Translations under genes and position numbers: made by a program
Assembly (NCBI GenBank): GCA_021810725.1
Contig: JAJZIE010000003.1
Span: 1-38,200 of the forward strand
Origin: Bacillota bacterium
Lineage (GTDB): Bacteria; Bacillota; Sulfobacillia; JAJZYS01; JAJYTV01
DNA length: 38,200 bases
Reading direction: 5' to 3'
The notes under the pieces: generated by a model
What the model was told of the DNA's origin: nothing
The model's input: the letters and a program-made list of their open reading frames with translations, nothing else
The model's database searches: none
Shown here: in pieces, positions 36,927 to 38,200 of the stretch
Numbering within the stretch: position 1 is the stretch's first letter
How the letters are laid out: each line of letters begins with the position of its first letter

Positions 36927-38200
36927 TCCGATTCTCGTCGGCGTCACCCGCACCGTCCGCCTGCGCATCGCCGAGGGTGCGGACCCCGTCGCGACCCGGG
37001 CGATCGCGAGCACGCAGATCGAATGGGCCAAGGCCATACGTTTTTACACGGACCTGTTCCTCGAACACCCCGACGTCTACGAGGAGAAGAAAACCGTCAG
37101 GGCGCGCAAGGGCGGGGAACACGAGGTCTCCTGGACCGGGAAGGACCTGCTCACTTGGGCTGAGCGCGTGAGCGTGCGCACGGAGGATCACCCCACGGTA
37201 CTCCACGACTTCAGCGAGGTTTGCCCCCAGATGCCCGTCACGCTGCGCCGTGCGGCGCTCAATGCGGCCTCGGGTGCCGTCGCGAGCCATCTCACGAACC
37301 ACAAGCAGTGGGAGAAGGCGAGCCCTGCGACGCGTGGCAAGGAGCCGGGGGAGCCCGACCCGCACCCCAACCTGACGCTCTATGGCGGCATGTACCATCT
37401 GGATGTGGAGCGGCTGCGCAAGGGCGGGTGCCGGCTGAAGGTCTTCGCGGACGGTCGCTGGCGATGGACCGACGTGCCATTGCAGATGCCTCCCTATGCG
37501 CTCGACCTCTTTACCCAGTCGGAAGCGGAGCAGGCGCGCATCGCCGCGGAGCGGGCGGAGCAGAACGCCCGGATGATCGCCGAGGGGAGAGAACACCGCT
37601 CTGGTGAAGAAAGGGAGCGCCTGAGAGCGACTCCCGGCGTTTGGGTCGCGCAGTCACCGACGCTGGTCGCGAAGCCGGAGGGACTCTATCTGCACGTCCC
37701 CTTCGAGAAGCGCGTCGAGATCAAGGGCAAGGCGGAGGAGCGTCGTCTCGCGGAACCCGATCTCAAGGTGGGCACGATCGATCTCAACGCTGACTCAACC
37801 GTGGCCGCCGCCTGGGAAGGCGAGCGCTGCAAGGGTGTAGAGACCGTCTGGCACGCAGAGGAGAACGCAAAGCGCGAGCGTGCGCTCCGCAAGGTGGCGC
37901 GCAAGCAGAAGGCGTCGGGAACCCCGATCAAGGGTGAGCGCTCGAACCAAGACCTCTGGGGCTACATCCGCAACCTCGACGCCTCCCTGGCCTGGCAAGT
38001 CGCCGCGCGCATCGTCGCCTGGGCGGTCGCCCTCGGGCTGCAGGTCCTCGTCTTCGAGCACCTGCGCCCGTACCGTCCAGAGCGGGGTCTTTCCTCGAGT
38101 CGAAGGACGAACCGCAAGCGCTCCTACTGGCTGCGGGGGCAGGTCCTGAGGCATGTGCGTGATCTGGCCTTGCGCGAAGGGATCCTGGTCGTCGAGCGGA
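36919..38200 (+). CDS. tnpB: TnpB-type RuvC nuclease of IS607 element (truncated by window edge)
   Basis: ATG 36919 overlaps tnpA stop; open to the window end in my translation; RuvC-I-like KVGTIDLNADSTVAAAW, RuvC-II-like LQVLVFEHLRPYR, SSSRRTNRKRSYWLRGQVLRHVRDLALREGILVVE. Confidence 0.85.
   Translation, partial: MPDPILVGVTRTVRLRIAEGADPVATRAIASTQIEWAKAIRFYTDLFLEHPDVYEEKKTVRARKGGEHEVSWTGKDLLTWAERVSVRTEDHPTVLHDFSEVCPQMPVTLRRAALNAASGAVASHLTNHKQWEKASPATRGKEPGEPDPHPNLTLYGGMYHLDVERLRKGGCRLKVFADGRWRWTDVPLQMPPYALDLFTQSEAEQARIAAERAEQNARMIAEGREHRSGEERERLRATPGVWVAQSPTLVAKPEGLYLHVPFEKRVEIKGKAEERRLAEPDLKVGTIDLNADSTVAAAWEGERCKGVETVWHAEENAKRERALRKVARKQKASGTPIKGERSNQDLWGYIRNLDASLAWQVAARIVAWAVALGLQVLVFEHLRPYRPERGLSSSRRTNRKRSYWLRGQVLRHVRDLALREGILVVER

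Larger units (their letters stand above)
36279..38200 (+). mobile_element. IS607-type insertion sequence, right end not in window
   Basis: tnpA (serine recombinase) and tnpB in overlapping order. Confidence 0.88.

Overview
High-GC bacterial window that is mostly an anaerobic respiration (nitrate and molybdoenzyme) neighbourhood. In order it contains: a nuoBCD(fused)-E-F-G-I operon encoding only the peripheral arm of complex I, ended by a terminator; a hemerythrin gene coupled to narGHJI; a DUF4351-like small ORF; a TDT/SLAC1-type anion transporter; an acyl-CoA dehydrogenase homologue; a second hemerythrin; an AhpD-like and an OsmC-like protein; a divergent propeller-type lipoprotein; moaA; a LuxR/NarL-type regulator with a degenerate receiver; tatA; a Tat-exported DMSO-reductase-family operon (catalytic subunit, FeS subunit, NrfD-type anchor, TorD-like chaperone, unusual polyferredoxin); an AAA+ ATPase; a NarK-type transporter; a Vgb-like beta-propeller fused to a Cys-rich domain; pabA-pabB-pabC; and an IS607-type element whose tnpB runs off the right edge. 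Observations most worth follow-up: an acyl-CoA dehydrogenase paralogue lacking Glu at both canonical catalytic positions; the unassigned molybdoenzyme operon with its polyferredoxin; the armless complex I operon with a triple fusion; CRP-type palindromes and a shared AAGGGT motif in respiratory intergenic regions; a probable CTG start codon; a duplicated narK 3' end flanking the AAA+ ATPase gene; and the large TnpB. All calls come from reading the sequence and recalled family motifs. No database search was run. Spore-coat-like features of the propeller protein and the strong Shine-Dalgarno sequences suggest a high-GC Firmicutes-like host, but that is only inference.
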